Source of the DNA: Stenotrophomonas africana
Lineage (GTDB): Bacteria > Pseudomonadota > Gammaproteobacteria > Xanthomonadales > Xanthomonadaceae
NCBI RefSeq assembly: GCF_013004645.1
Contig: NZ_JABEME010000012.1
Location: 1-64,000 of the forward strand
Length of the DNA: 64,000 bases
Direction of reading: 5' to 3'
The notes under the pieces are model-generated. The model was not told the origin of the DNA, did no database searches, and saw nothing but the letters and a program-made list of their open reading frames with translations. The stretch's first letter is position 1; each line of letters starts with the position of its first letter. Shown one piece after another: positions 17,125 to 26,954 of this stretch. Position numbers and translations under genes: made by a program.

Positions 17125-18018
17125 ATGGACCCCGCCCAGCCCCGCCGCGTCGAACACCAGCAGACCGACAAGGGCTACGTGCCGGTGTATACCACCGCGC
17201 TCGTCGAGCAGCCGTGGGACACCTACAGCGCCGACGACCACGCCACCTGGAGCACCCTGTACCAGCGCCAGCGCGAGCTGCTGGTCGGCCGCGCCTGCCA
17301 GGAATTCCTGGATGCACAGGACGAGATGGGCATGAGCGCGCACATGATTCCGCGCTTCGACCAGCTCAACGAAGTACTGGGCGCGGCCACCGGCTGGACC
17401 CTGGTCGGCGTCGAAGGCCTGCTGCCGGAACTGGATTTCTTCGACCATCTGGCCAATCGCCGATTCCCCGTGACCTGGTGGATCCGTCGCCCGGACCAGA
17501 TTGATTACATCGCCGAACCGGACCTGTTCCACGATCTGTTCGGCCACGTGCCGCTGCTGATGAACCCGGTGTTCGCCGACTACATGGAGGCGTACGGCCG
17601 TGGCGGCGTCAAGGCCCACGCGATCGGCCCGGATGCACTGCAGAACCTGACCCGCCTGTACTGGTACACGGTGGAATTCGGCCTGATCGATACGCCCGAG
17701 GGCCTGCGCATCTACGGCGCCGGCATCGTTTCTTCGAAGGGTGAGTCGCTGTACTCGCTGGAATCGGCCGCGCCCAACCGCATCGGTTTCGACCTGCAGC
17801 GGATCATGCGCACGAAGTACCGCATCGACACCTTCCAGAAGACCTACTTCGTCATCGACAGCTTCGAACAGCTGATGCAGGCGACGTCGCCGGACTTCAC
17901 CCCGATCTACGCGGCACTGGCCAGCCAGGCGCATCTGCCGGCCGGTGAAGTGCAGGGCGATGACCGCGTGTTCCAGAAGGGCACCGGTGAAGGCTGGGCC
18001 GACGGCGGCGACGTGTAA
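17125..18018 (+). CDS. phhA: Phenylalanine 4-monooxygenase
   Basis: 297 residues, the bacterial single-domain form. It converts phenylalanine to tyrosine with tetrahydropterin and O2. The iron site is visible as DLFHDLFGHVPLL (HDLFGH, about 133-144) with the downstream Glu in YWYTVEFGLI (about 174-183). AAGGAG lies 7 bases before the ATG. The pterin-recycling dehydratase phhB is not in the window. Aminotransferase TyrB at 29.2 kb would act on the product. A terminator follows at 18046. Confidence 0.97.
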   Translation: MDPAQPRRVEHQQTDKGYVPVYTTALVEQPWDTYSADDHATWSTLYQRQRELLVGRACQEFLDAQDEMGMSAHMIPRFDQLNEVLGAATGWTLVGVEGLLPELDFFDHLANRRFPVTWWIRRPDQIDYIAEPDLFHDLFGHVPLLMNPVFADYMEAYGRGGVKAHAIGPDALQNLTRLYWYTVEFGLIDTPEGLRIYGAGIVSSKGESLYSLESAAPNRIGFDLQRIMRTKYRIDTFQKTYFVIDSFEQLMQATSPDFTPIYAALASQAHLPAGEVQGDDRVFQKGTGEGWADGGDV

Positions 18019-18045
18019 GCGCACGGCGCACACCGCTTCGCACTG

Positions 18046-18073
18046 AAAACGGCGCACCTGGATGCGCCGTTTT
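18046..18073. terminator. Bidirectional intrinsic terminator
   Basis: AAAACGGCGCA CCTGGA TGCGCCGTTTT, with an A-run on one side and T-run on the other. It lies between the convergent phhA and lacI-family genes. Confidence 0.85.
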
Positions 18074-18126
18074 CATTGATGCCTGGTGCCTGCACCGTCA
18101 CGGCGGTGCAGGCGAGGGCAGGGCAG

Positions 18127-19182
18127 TCAGGCGTCCACGGCCCGGCAGGAACCGCGCACCATCAATTGCGGGTGCACGCTGGTTGCGGTCGGTGCATCCG
18201 GCACGTCGGCCTGCACCAGCATCGATGCGGCCACGCGGCCGATATCGGACACATGGCGACGCACCGAGGTCAGCGGCGGCCACAGCCGCGACGCCAGCGG
18301 GCTGTCGTCGTAGCTGACGATCGACAACTGCTGTGGCACCGCAATGCCGGCACGCAACGCCACCTGGTACACGCCGGCAGCCATTTCATCGTTGCCGGCA
18401 AAGATCGCACTGGGGCGCTGTCCGCCCATCAGCAGACGCTCTGCGGCATGCACGCCGGACTCGAAGGTATCGCTCGCTTCCAGCACACGCTCACCCGGCA
18501 GGGTCAGGCCCACCTGGGCCAACCGGTCGAGGAAGCCATGGGTACGCTCGCGTGCGGTGCGGCGATTGCCCGGTCCGGCAATCACCGCGATGTCGCGGTG
18601 GCCGAGCGAGAGCAGGTAGCCCGCTGCCGCGGCTGCACCGTCGCGATCGTGGGTGACCACCGCCTGTGCCGCGTCATCCGACACATGCGCGTTGATGCGG
18701 ACATAGCGGCATTCGATGCCGTCGAGCATCTCCGTCAATACAGCCGACTCGGAGGCTCGCGGGCCCAGGATCACGCCGTGCAGCTTCTGCTGCTGCACGA
18801 AGCGCCGCACGCCGTGCGCGCAGTCCGGAGACTGGCTGTCGCAGGGATGCACGACCAGCTCATAGCCGGTGCCGCGCAGCGCTTCCAGCGCGCCGTGCTG
18901 CAGGTCGACGATGCATTGGGCGCCCGGGTCGTCATACACCAGGCCGATCAGGAAGGAGCGGCGGAACGCGAGGCCGCGCGCCAGGGGGTCGGGCACGTAA
19001 CCGACCTCGCGCATCAACGCCTCGACCTTGTCGCGGGTGTCTTTGCGCACCAGCGGCGAGTTGTTGATGATTCTTGAAACCGTTTTCTTGGAAACTCCCG
19101 ACAGTCGTGCGATGTCGTTGATCGTGGCAGCCTTGCCCTTCGATGCCGGCAACGCGGCATCGCTAATATTTCGCACTGACAT
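18127..19182 (-). CDS. LacI-family transcription regulator
   Basis: 351 residues. The helix-turn-helix is TINDIARLSGVSKKTVSRIINN (about 20-41, seen as TINDIARLSGVS then KKTVSRIINN), with a hinge helix near DPLARGLAFRRS. The periplasmic-binding-like effector domain follows (LIGLVYDDPG, VILGPRASES, FAGNDEMAAGVYQVA). LacI regulators usually sense a sugar. No sugar uptake operon is adjacent; the divergent neighbour is a cysteine-dioxygenase-like gene and KDPG aldolase lies beyond it. Whether it controls these is open. Confidence 0.92.
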   Translation of the reverse strand: MSVRNISDAALPASKGKAATINDIARLSGVSKKTVSRIINNSPLVRKDTRDKVEALMREVGYVPDPLARGLAFRRSFLIGLVYDDPGAQCIVDLQHGALEALRGTGYELVVHPCDSQSPDCAHGVRRFVQQQKLHGVILGPRASESAVLTEMLDGIECRYVRINAHVSDDAAQAVVTHDRDGAAAAAGYLLSLGHRDIAVIAGPGNRRTARERTHGFLDRLAQVGLTLPGERVLEASDTFESGVHAAERLLMGGQRPSAIFAGNDEMAAGVYQVALRAGIAVPQQLSIVSYDDSPLASRLWPPLTSVRRHVSDIGRVAASMLVQADVPDAPTATSVHPQLMVRGSCRAVDA

Positions 19183-19420
19183 GTATAGAACCAGGTAAGT
19201 CGGAGAATTCTAGCCTTGCGCCCGTCGGGCGCGAAGTTGCGGAATGTCGCAGCTGGAGCGGCACACGTCGTGTTCGACACGTTTTGCCGCGTGAGGTTCC
19301 ATTGTGATCGGTCTGCTCCATTTGCATCTGAACCGTTTTTCACGCGCGCTTGCTCTGAATACGGGTGCGACGCGCGCGAACGCCAACATTCCCTTAACCA
19401 TGCTCCGCTACATTCGGGGC

Positions 19421-20011
19421 ATGGACCTGCAGACTTCTCCGTTTCCGCCATTCCGTGGCCGCGACCGGTTGATCGCCGCGGTCGACGCGGCGATGACCTC
19501 CGGTGACCCCGAGCGCATCACCGCCGACCTGCAGCTGGCGCTGCAGGAAGCCATCGCGGACAGCCGCATCGAATTGCCCGAATGTGTGCATCGGCCGGTC
19601 AGTGATCATTACGCGCGCCGCCCGCTGTACCACAGCCGCGAACACGGCTACAGCGTGATCGCCATGAGCTGGGGCCCAGGTCAGGGCACGCCGCTGCACG
19701 ACCACGATGCCATGTGGTGTGTGGAAGGAGTGTGGTCGGGCGAGCTGGAGATCACCCGTTACGAGCTGCTGGAGCGCACAGGAGAACGCTGCCGCTTCCG
19801 CCGCCACGCCGCGCTGCGCGGAGGCTGCGGCAGTGCCGGAAGCCTGATCCCGCCGCACGAGTACCACACCCTGCGCAACGCCAGCGATGACGCACTGGCG
19901 ATCTCGGTGCACGTGTACGAGGCGCAGATGGAGCGCTCGGCCGTGTTCGATCCGCTCGGTGGTGACTGGTACCAGCGTCGCATCCAGGCGTTGCAGGCCG
20001 ACCCGGCCTGA
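19421..20011 (+). CDS. Cysteine dioxygenase-like cupin
   Basis: 196 residues. Type I cysteine dioxygenases oxidise cysteine to its sulphinate using a 3-His iron site. The protein has HDHDAMWC (about 94-101), matching the family's H-x-H followed five residues later by the cross-linking Cys; PPHEYHTLRN (about 149-158) for the third His; and SVHVYE (about 166-171) for the partner Tyr. Related thiol dioxygenases acting on 3-mercaptopropionate usually lack that Cys, so cysteine is the favoured substrate. The start was chosen at 19421 (MDLQ); earlier in-frame ATGs exist. Confidence 0.75.
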   Translation: MDLQTSPFPPFRGRDRLIAAVDAAMTSGDPERITADLQLALQEAIADSRIELPECVHRPVSDHYARRPLYHSREHGYSVIAMSWGPGQGTPLHDHDAMWCVEGVWSGELEITRYELLERTGERCRFRRHAALRGGCGSAGSLIPPHEYHTLRNASDDALAISVHVYEAQMERSAVFDPLGGDWYQRRIQALQADPA

Positions 20012-20127
20012 ACCGGGGGCAGGGCGGGGCGCCGCCAGCACCTTGGTGAGCCACGTGGCATCATGCGCCGCTGCGCTGCCGGACCCGGCGGCGATCCGCG
20101 ATGCCCTGTCGGGCAAGGAGCAAGACC

Positions 20128-20766
20128 ATGTCCAGCGCTGATCCGCGCCTGCGCGCGCTGTTGAAGCTGGCACCGGTGATTCCGGTGTACACCCCCGAAG
20201 ATGTGAATGAAGCGGTCGAAGTAGCCCAGGCGCTGTTCCGCGGCGGCTTGCCGGTGATCGAAGTGACGCTGCGCACGCCGCAGGCACTGGATGCCATCAA
20301 GGCCATGGTCGAGGCCGTGCCCGATGCGGTGATCGGCGCCGGCACCGTGCTCAACGCCGCACAGATGCAGGCGGCAAAGCAGGCCGGTGCGCGTTTTGCC
20401 GTTTCCCCCGGTGCCACGCCGGCGCTGTATGCCGCCGCGCGAGATGCCGACCTGCCGTACCTGCCCGGTGCCGCCACTGCCTCGGACCTGATCCTGGGCC
20501 TGGAGCACGGCCACGACACCTTCAAGTTCTTCCCGGCGGTACAGGCCGGAGGTGCTGCATTGCTGGCGGCCTGGCACGGTCCGTTCGCCGATGTGCGCTT
20601 CTGCCCGACCGGCGGCATCAGCGCGCAGACTGCGCCGCAGTTCCTGCACCTGCCCAACGTGCTGTGCGTGGGCGGGTCGTGGCTGACCACTCCGGCGCTG
20701 CTGCAGACGCGTGATTGGGACGCCATCGAGCGCCTCGCCCGCGAGGCATCGGTACTGGCCAGCTGA
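20128..20766 (+). CDS. eda: KDPG/KHG aldolase
   Basis: 212 residues, standard for Eda. It cleaves 2-keto-3-deoxy-6-phosphogluconate to pyruvate and glyceraldehyde 3-phosphate (Entner-Doudoroff), and 4-hydroxy-2-oxoglutarate. Visible motifs: PVIEVTLRTPQAL with the catalytic Glu (about 42-54), GAGTVLN (about 71-77), FAVSPG (about 93-98) and the Schiff-base Lys in TFKFFPA (about 131-137). AAGGAG precedes the ATG at 20128. It is separate from edd and zwf, which are not in the window. Confidence 0.95.
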   Translation: MSSADPRLRALLKLAPVIPVYTPEDVNEAVEVAQALFRGGLPVIEVTLRTPQALDAIKAMVEAVPDAVIGAGTVLNAAQMQAAKQAGARFAVSPGATPALYAAARDADLPYLPGAATASDLILGLEHGHDTFKFFPAVQAGGAALLAAWHGPFADVRFCPTGGISAQTAPQFLHLPNVLCVGGSWLTTPALLQTRDWDAIERLAREASVLAS

Positions 20767-20802
20767 ACCGGCTGCACGAATCTTCAAAGGTTTGATCGTG
20801 AT

Positions 20803-20826
20803 CAAAGCGCCGGCCTCGCGCCGGCG
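20803..20826 (+). terminator. Probable terminator after eda
   Basis: CGCCGGC CTCG GCCGGCG-like hairpin (AAAGCGCCGGC / GCGCCGGCG) followed by TCATTCT. The T-tract is poor, so termination may be partial before adhP. Confidence 0.45.
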
Positions 20827-20862
20827 TCATTCTGTGGGCAAGCGCACTACGGAGATCCGAAC

Positions 20863-21891
20863 ATGAATTCGACCATGAAGGCCGCTGTCGTGCGTGAGTT
20901 CGGCAAGCCACTGGTGATCGAGGAAGTCTCTGTACCACGCCCGGGGGCGGGCGAGGTGCTGGTCAAGATCGAGGCCTGTGGCGTCTGCCACACCGACCTG
21001 CACGCCGCCGAGGGCGACTGGCCGGTGAAACCGAACCCGCCATTCATCCCCGGTCACGAGGGCGTGGGGCACATCGTGGCCGTGGGAGGCGGGGTAGGGC
21101 ACGTCAAGGAAGGCGACAGGGTCGGCATCCCCTGGTTGTACTCGGCGTGTGGCCATTGCGAACACTGCCTGGGTGGCTGGGAAACGCTGTGCGAGACACA
21201 GCGCAACACCGGTTACTCAGTCAACGGCGGCTTCGCCGAGTACGCACTGGCCGATGCCAACTATGTCGGCCTGCTTCCGAAGGAAGTGGGCTTCGTCGAG
21301 ATCGCGCCGGTGCTGTGCGCCGGCGTGACCGTCTACAAGGGCCTGAAGGTGACCGACACCAAGCCCGGGGACTGGGTGGCGGTTTCCGGCATCGGTGGCC
21401 TGGGCCACATGGCCGTGCAGTACGCCCGCGCGATGGGCCTGAACGTGGCTGCGGTGGATGTGGACGACAACAAGCTGGCATTGGCCCGGCAGCTCGGCGC
21501 GCAGATCACCGTCAACGCGCGCACCACCGACCCCGCCGCCTTCCTGAAGAAGGAGATCGGCGGTGCGCACGGCGCCCTGGTCACGGCGGTGTCGCCGAAG
21601 GCGTTCGAGCAGGCACTGGGCATGGTGCGTCGAGGCGGTACGGTCTCGCTGAACGGCCTGCCGCCCGGCAACTTCCCGCTGGACATCTTCGGCATGGTGC
21701 TCAACGGCATCACCGTGCGCGGCTCGATCGTCGGCACCCGGCTGGACCTGCAGGAGTCGTTGCAGTTCGCCGCCGAAGGCAAGGTCGCGGCCACGGTCAG
21801 CACCGACTGCCTGGAAAACATCAACGACGTGTTCGCGCGCATGCACGCGGGCACCATTGAGGGCCGCGTGGTACTCGACTTCGCCGCCTGA
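20863..21891 (+). CDS. adhP: Zinc-dependent alcohol dehydrogenase (AdhP type)
   Basis: 342 residues, close to AdhP of enterobacteria. It oxidises or reduces primary alcohols and aldehydes with NAD. The catalytic zinc ligands lie in GVCHTDLH (about 40-47) and GHEGVG (about 65-70). The structural zinc site is [15 protein letters not shown] (four Cys, about 96-110). The nucleotide motif is [13 protein letters not shown] (about 175-187). GGAGATCC precedes the ATG. It stands 96 bp after eda in the same direction and may be partly co-expressed. Confidence 0.93.
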   Translation: MNSTMKAAVVREFGKPLVIEEVSVPRPGAGEVLVKIEACGVCHTDLHAAEGDWPVKPNPPFIPGHEGVGHIVAVGGGVGHVKEGDRVGIPWLYSACGHCEHCLGGWETLCETQRNTGYSVNGGFAEYALADANYVGLLPKEVGFVEIAPVLCAGVTVYKGLKVTDTKPGDWVAVSGIGGLGHMAVQYARAMGLNVAAVDVDDNKLALARQLGAQITVNARTTDPAAFLKKEIGGAHGALVTAVSPKAFEQALGMVRRGGTVSLNGLPPGNFPLDIFGMVLNGITVRGSIVGTRLDLQESLQFAAEGKVAATVSTDCLENINDVFARMHAGTIEGRVVLDFAA

Positions 21892-21959
21892 CCGCCTGTG
21901 CATGGCCGTCGTCGCTCCGTCCCCCTCTCCCACGGACGCGGCGGCCATGCCGATCCATC

Positions 21960-21985
21960 GGTAGTGCCGGCCGCTGGCCGGCAAC
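21960..21985. repeat. SMAG-like REP unit
   Basis: GTAGTGCCGGCC GCT GGCCGGCAAC, a single GTAG-headed palindrome downstream of adhP. A similar unit ends at 59602. Confidence 0.6.
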
Positions 21986-22018
21986 CCGGGCACTCCGTGG
22001 CAGCCGTACAATGCGCGC

Positions 22019-22411
22019 ATGCCTGGCCTGCTCAAGACCCTGTTCCTGTCCCTCGTTGCCCTGATCGGCGGCGTGCTGTCACTCGCGCTGGTCAGCAGCG
22101 TCGCCAGCTGGCTGCCGCCGTTGCTGGGCATGACGCCGAACAACAACAGCATGCAGCTGGGCTGGGATCTCGCCTTCAGCGTGCTCGGTGGCATCGCGGG
22201 CATTTCCTTCGCCACCTATTACGCGCCGTGCTGGCCGCGTTCACACGGCTTCTCGATCTGGTCGCTGATCGCGCTGGGCTGTGGCTACGCGATGTGGACG
22301 GCGGGTGCGGACTTCCCGTTCTGGTTCGTCATTTCGCTGCTGGCATCGCTGCCGTTGCAACTGCTGGTCGGTTGGTGGTTCGGACGCCGCCCCTCGCGCG
22401 ACGCAGGGTAA
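22019..22411 (+). CDS. Small integral membrane protein, unknown function
   Basis: 130 residues with four hydrophobic segments (about 5-30, 45-65, 78-96 and 100-120), ending in a basic tail GRRPSRDAG. No family recognised and no catalytic motif seen. It is translated from the ATG at 22019, with no strong ribosome site. It converges on ligD with a SMAG pair between. Confidence 0.7.
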   Translation: MPGLLKTLFLSLVALIGGVLSLALVSSVASWLPPLLGMTPNNNSMQLGWDLAFSVLGGIAGISFATYYAPCWPRSHGFSIWSLIALGCGYAMWTAGADFPFWFVISLLASLPLQLLVGWWFGRRPSRDAG

Positions 22412-22420
22412 CGCCGCCCC

Positions 22421-22492
22421 TGTAGAGCCGAGGCCATGCTCGGCTTTCATGCACACCGACGCAGGCAGCCGAGCATCGGCTCGGCTCTACAG
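22421..22492. repeat. SMAG REP inverted pair; supplies the ligD stop codon
   Basis: GTAGAGCCGAGGCCATGCTCGGC (unit one) faces GCCGAGCATCGGCTCGGCTCTAC (unit two). On the minus strand the GTAG head of unit two provides the TAG that ends ligD (22487-22489). Confidence 0.85.
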
Positions 22493-24972
22493 ATCCATGC
22501 GCGGCAGCGTCTGCTTCAACTGCGCGATGCCCTGCCATGGGTCACTCTTCAGCCGCTGCGCCCTCGCCAGCGCCTTGGCCATGGGAAAGGCGTCGGCAGC
22601 ACTGATACGCGCCAGTTCCTCCCAGCGCAGCGGCACCGCTACGCCGGCGCCATCGCGCGCGCGCAGCGACCACGAGCACACGCTGGTGGCCCCTCGGGTG
22701 TTGCGCAACCAGTCGATGAAGATCACGCCACTGCGCTTGGCCTTGCTCATCGTCGCCACGTAGCGATCAGGCTTCTCCAGCGCCATTGCCTGCGCGAACG
22801 CCTCGCAGAACGCCTTCGCCTCGTCCCAGCCAGCCTTGGGCTTCAGCGGCACCACCACGTGGACGCCTTTGCCGCCGGACAAGCGCACGAAGCTCTTCAG
22901 GCCCACCTGCTGCAGGCGGTCACGCACATCGCGTGCACCGGCTTTCACCTGTGCCCAGCTGACGCCTTCGCCGGGGTCGAGATCGAACACCAGACGATCC
23001 GGGTGCTCGGGGTCGGCCACGGTCGCGCCCCAGGGATGCAGTTCCAGGGTATTCATCTGCACCAGTTGCAGCAGGCCCCGCGCATCGTCGATGTAGACGT
23101 ACTCCTCGCGGCCGCTCTTCTGCTGCAGGGGCACCGCATGTACCGCATCGCCCAGGCCGGGACCATGGTGCTTCTGGAAGAAGCAGGCCTTGCCCACGCC
23201 GTCCGGGCAGCGCAGCAGTGACAGCGGTCGTCCAGCAATCTCGGGCAGGATCCAGCGTGCCATCTTCCGGTAGTAGTCCGCCACGTCTCCCTTGCTGAGC
23301 TTCTGTTTTGGAAACACCACCCGCTCCGGATGCGTGATCTGGACCTCGCCTCCGGTTTCGGCATCTGCGGTGCTCATTCCCAGGTCCTCCTTCTGCTTGT
23401 CGCCGCGCAGCCGTTTGAAACTGGCCTGGCGCAGCAGGCCTTCCTTTCCCCAGCCACGGAACGCCACTTCCGCCACCGTCACCGGCTTCACCCAGCGCAC
23501 GCTGGCAGCGCGAAACGGCACATGCGCCGGCAGCTGCAGCACGGGCGTCTTCACTGCCAGTGGCTGCAGTGCCTTGAGCAGCGCGCGCAGGTTCTCGTCG
23601 TCGAAGCCGGTGCCAACGCGGCCCACATAGCGCAATCCGCCCTTGTCCGGCGTCGCCAGCAGCAGCGAGCCGAACCCCACCCGGGAACCCTTCGGCATCG
23701 TGTAGCCGACAATCACGAACTCGTCGGTGTCTTCGTGCTTCACCTTCACCCAGCTGCGCGCGCGGGTATTTACATATGGCGCATCCACCTGCTTGCTGAC
23801 GATGCCTTCAAAGCCGGCCTTGCCACTGGCGTCGAACACCTGCGGGCCATGGTCGATCACGTGCTCGCTGAAGGCCAGGGTGCCGGGCGCTGGCCCGATG
23901 AGATCCTTCAGCAATGCCTTGCGCTCCACCAGCGGTGCACGACTGATGTCCACGCCGGCCACACCGGGAAGATCGAACACGATGTAGCGCAGCGGTTGTT
24001 TCGAACTGCCGTCGATCACCCGCTGCAGCGCTGCGAAGTCACTGCGTCCATCCGGGTCCAGCACCACCAGCTCGCCATCCAGGCGCGCGTCTCGCACCGG
24101 GAGCGCCTGCACGGCCTGTACCACCTCGGGAAAATCATCGGTCCAGTCCAGACCGTTGCGGGAGCGGAGTTTCACCTCGCCATCGTACAGATCGGCCAGC
24201 AGACGATAGCCATCCCACTTGATCTCATGCAGCCAGCCCTCTCCATCCGGCGCGCTTTCGCGATGATCGGTCAACTGCGGTGTGAATCCGCGGGGATAGG
24301 CCTTGTCACGTGCGTTGTGCAGTTGCAGTGCGCGTGCACGCCAGCGCGCATCGGCCTTACGTGTGGTCGTGCGTGCGACGGGTGCTGCACGCGCCGCCTT
24401 CTCTGCGGAACGCTTCTTCGCCACAGGTGCTCGTTTCGGCACCGGTGCCGTCAGCAGGTCATCCGCCTCGGCGTCGCGCGCTTCACCGTCGTCGCGCTTG
24501 ATCAGCAGCCACTGCACCTGGCGTCCTTTCATCGCGGTGCGCACCAGCTTCCATCCACCGGCCAGGCGTTGTCCGTGCAGTACGAAGTCGATCTTGCCCG
24601 CCGCCAGTGCCTGCAGTGGATCGCCTTCACAGGCCCAGGTGCCGTGATCGAAGACTTCCACGTGGCCCGCACCATAGTGGCCTTCAGGAATGTCTCCTTC
24701 GAAGCCGGCATAGGACAACGGGTGATCTTCCACTTCCACAGCCAGCCGCTTCTCGCCGACGCGAAGCGAAGGACTTTCGGCACTGCCCAGCTCTTCAGCA
24801 CGCCGTCCATCTCAAGGCGGAAGTCATAGTGGCGCGAACTGGCGTGGTGCAGCTGGATGACGAAGGTCGGCCGCCGCTTCGGGTCACCGGGGGCACGCGT
24901 GTCGTCGGGCTCCGGTGTCTGCCCGGCGCCGCCGCCCAGGCGCCGCTTGCGCCGGTACTGGTGCAGCGACAT
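22487..24972 (-). pseudogene. ligD: DNA ligase D, frameshifted in the phosphoesterase domain
   Basis: LigD repairs double-strand breaks with Ku. Two frames join into one 828-residue protein if a single base is restored near 24773. Codons 1-66 (to SWAVPK, including [21 protein letters not shown] of the 3'-phosphoesterase) are in one frame. The rest ([22 protein letters not shown] onward) is one base off. The minus strand reads CCGAAAGTCC where CCGAAAGGTCC would give the conserved PKGPSL. After the break the order is ligase (EIKWDGYR, nucleotidyl Lys), OB fold, and polymerase/primase (from about THPERVVFPKQKL). The downstream part could start from a GTG at 24739 as ligase-polymerase without the nuclease. 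Confidence 0.9.
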
Positions 24973-24975
24973 GGT

Positions 24976-25896
24976 TCAACCTGCCTTGCGCCGGGGTGCG
25001 GTCTTCTTTGCAGCCTTCTTCGCTGTCTTCTTTGCGGCCTTCTTCACCGGCGACTTGGCGGCTGCTTTGCGCGCTGCCGCCTTCTTCGCCGGCGTGCGCT
25101 TGTTCGCATCCAGGCTCTTCTGCAGCAGCGCCATGAAGTCGACCACATTGGTACTGGCGTCCTCGCGCGGTGCCGGCTCATCGTCCACCCGCGTGGTGCC
25201 GCCCTTGGACTTGATGCGCTTGTTCAACACCTGCTGCAGGCGCTCGCGGAATTCATCGTGGTACTGCGACGGATCCCAGTCGCCGGCCATCGACTCGATC
25301 AACTGTTCGGCCATCGCCGTTTCCCTGCTGGTGATGCGGTAGTCGGACAGCTTGCCGGTGGGCAGCTTGTAGTCCTCCGGATCCACCAGTTCCTGCGGAT
25401 AGCGCAGGATCATCAGCACCAGCGCGTCCTCATGCGGCATCACCGCGCACAGGTATTCGCGCGTGCGCACCACCACCCGCGCGATGCCCACCTTGCCGGT
25501 GCTGCGCAGCGTTTCGCGCAGCAACACGTAGCCCTTTTCGGCCTTCTTGCCGGGTACCAGCAGGTAGGGCTTCTCGTAGTAGCGCGGGTCGATCTGCGCC
25601 GCATCCACGAACGATTCCACTTCCACCGCTTCGTGGCTCTCCGGTGCGGCCGAGCGGATGTCGCCTTCCTCCAGCACGACATAGCTGCCCTTGTCGTACT
25701 CGTAGGCTTTGACGATGTCCTTCCAGGGCACTTCCTCGCCGGTGTCGGCGTTGACCCGTTCGAAACGGATCGGCTTGCGGTCGCGGGAATCGAGCATGCG
25801 GAACTGCAGATCGACCTTGCGTTCGCCGGACATCAGCGACACCGGCACGTTGAGCAGGCCAAACGACAACGTACCGGTCCAGATCGGGCGAGCCAT
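24976..25896 (-). CDS. ku: Non-homologous end-joining protein Ku
   Basis: 306 residues. Bacterial Ku homodimers thread onto broken DNA ends and recruit LigD. The start at 25896 gives the canonical MARPIWTGTLSFGLLNVPVS with AAAGG 8 bases before it; ten extra in-frame codons upstream lack a ribosome site. The Ku core spans about 1-250 (e.g. YEYDKGSYVVLEEGDI, the DNA-ring region). The tail (about 275-306) is Lys/Ala-rich (KKAAKKTAKKAAKK), typical of DNA-binding extensions. It ends 3 bp before ligD, so the pair is translationally linked. Confidence 0.96.
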   Translation of the reverse strand: MARPIWTGTLSFGLLNVPVSLMSGERKVDLQFRMLDSRDRKPIRFERVNADTGEEVPWKDIVKAYEYDKGSYVVLEEGDIRSAAPESHEAVEVESFVDAAQIDPRYYEKPYLLVPGKKAEKGYVLLRETLRSTGKVGIARVVVRTREYLCAVMPHEDALVLMILRYPQELVDPEDYKLPTGKLSDYRITSRETAMAEQLIESMAGDWDPSQYHDEFRERLQQVLNKRIKSKGGTTRVDDEPAPREDASTNVVDFMALLQKSLDANKRTPAKKAAARKAAAKSPVKKAAKKTAKKAAKKTAPRRKAG

Positions 25897-25993
25897 GGAC
25901 GCACCTTTGATGAGGCAGGGTGCCAAGCGTGGGCCGGAGGGCGTAAACCAGCCGTGTCCGTGCCGTGCACATCAGGTGGCGCCGTCGCGTTGA

Positions 25994-26018
25994 TGTAGAG
26001 CCGAGCCCACGCTCGGCT
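25994..26018. repeat. SMAG REP unit
   Basis: GTAGAGCCGAGC CCAC GCTCGGCTGC, a single palindrome between ku and the interrupted gene at 26036. Confidence 0.8.
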
Positions 26019-26035
26019 GCTTCACCTGCCCATCG

Positions 26036-26919
<884 letters not shown>

Positions 26920-26922
26920 CCG

Positions 26923-26950
26923 GTCGTGCCGGGCCGCCGGCCGGCACGAC
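26923..26950. terminator. GC-rich hairpin between convergent genes
   Basis: GTCGTGCCGG GCCGCC (centre) GGCCGGCACGAC is a 10-12-bp stem directly after the 26581-26919 gene and 4 bp from the end of the TonB receptor. There is no T-tract, so it may act as a REP-like 3' end rather than a classical terminator. Confidence 0.5.
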
Positions 26951-26954
26951 CCCT

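Noticed and set aside
24529..24972. A separate 147-residue gene upstream of ligD
   Set aside because: Only its first 66 residues are LigD-like; the rest is the wrong frame after the one-base loss.
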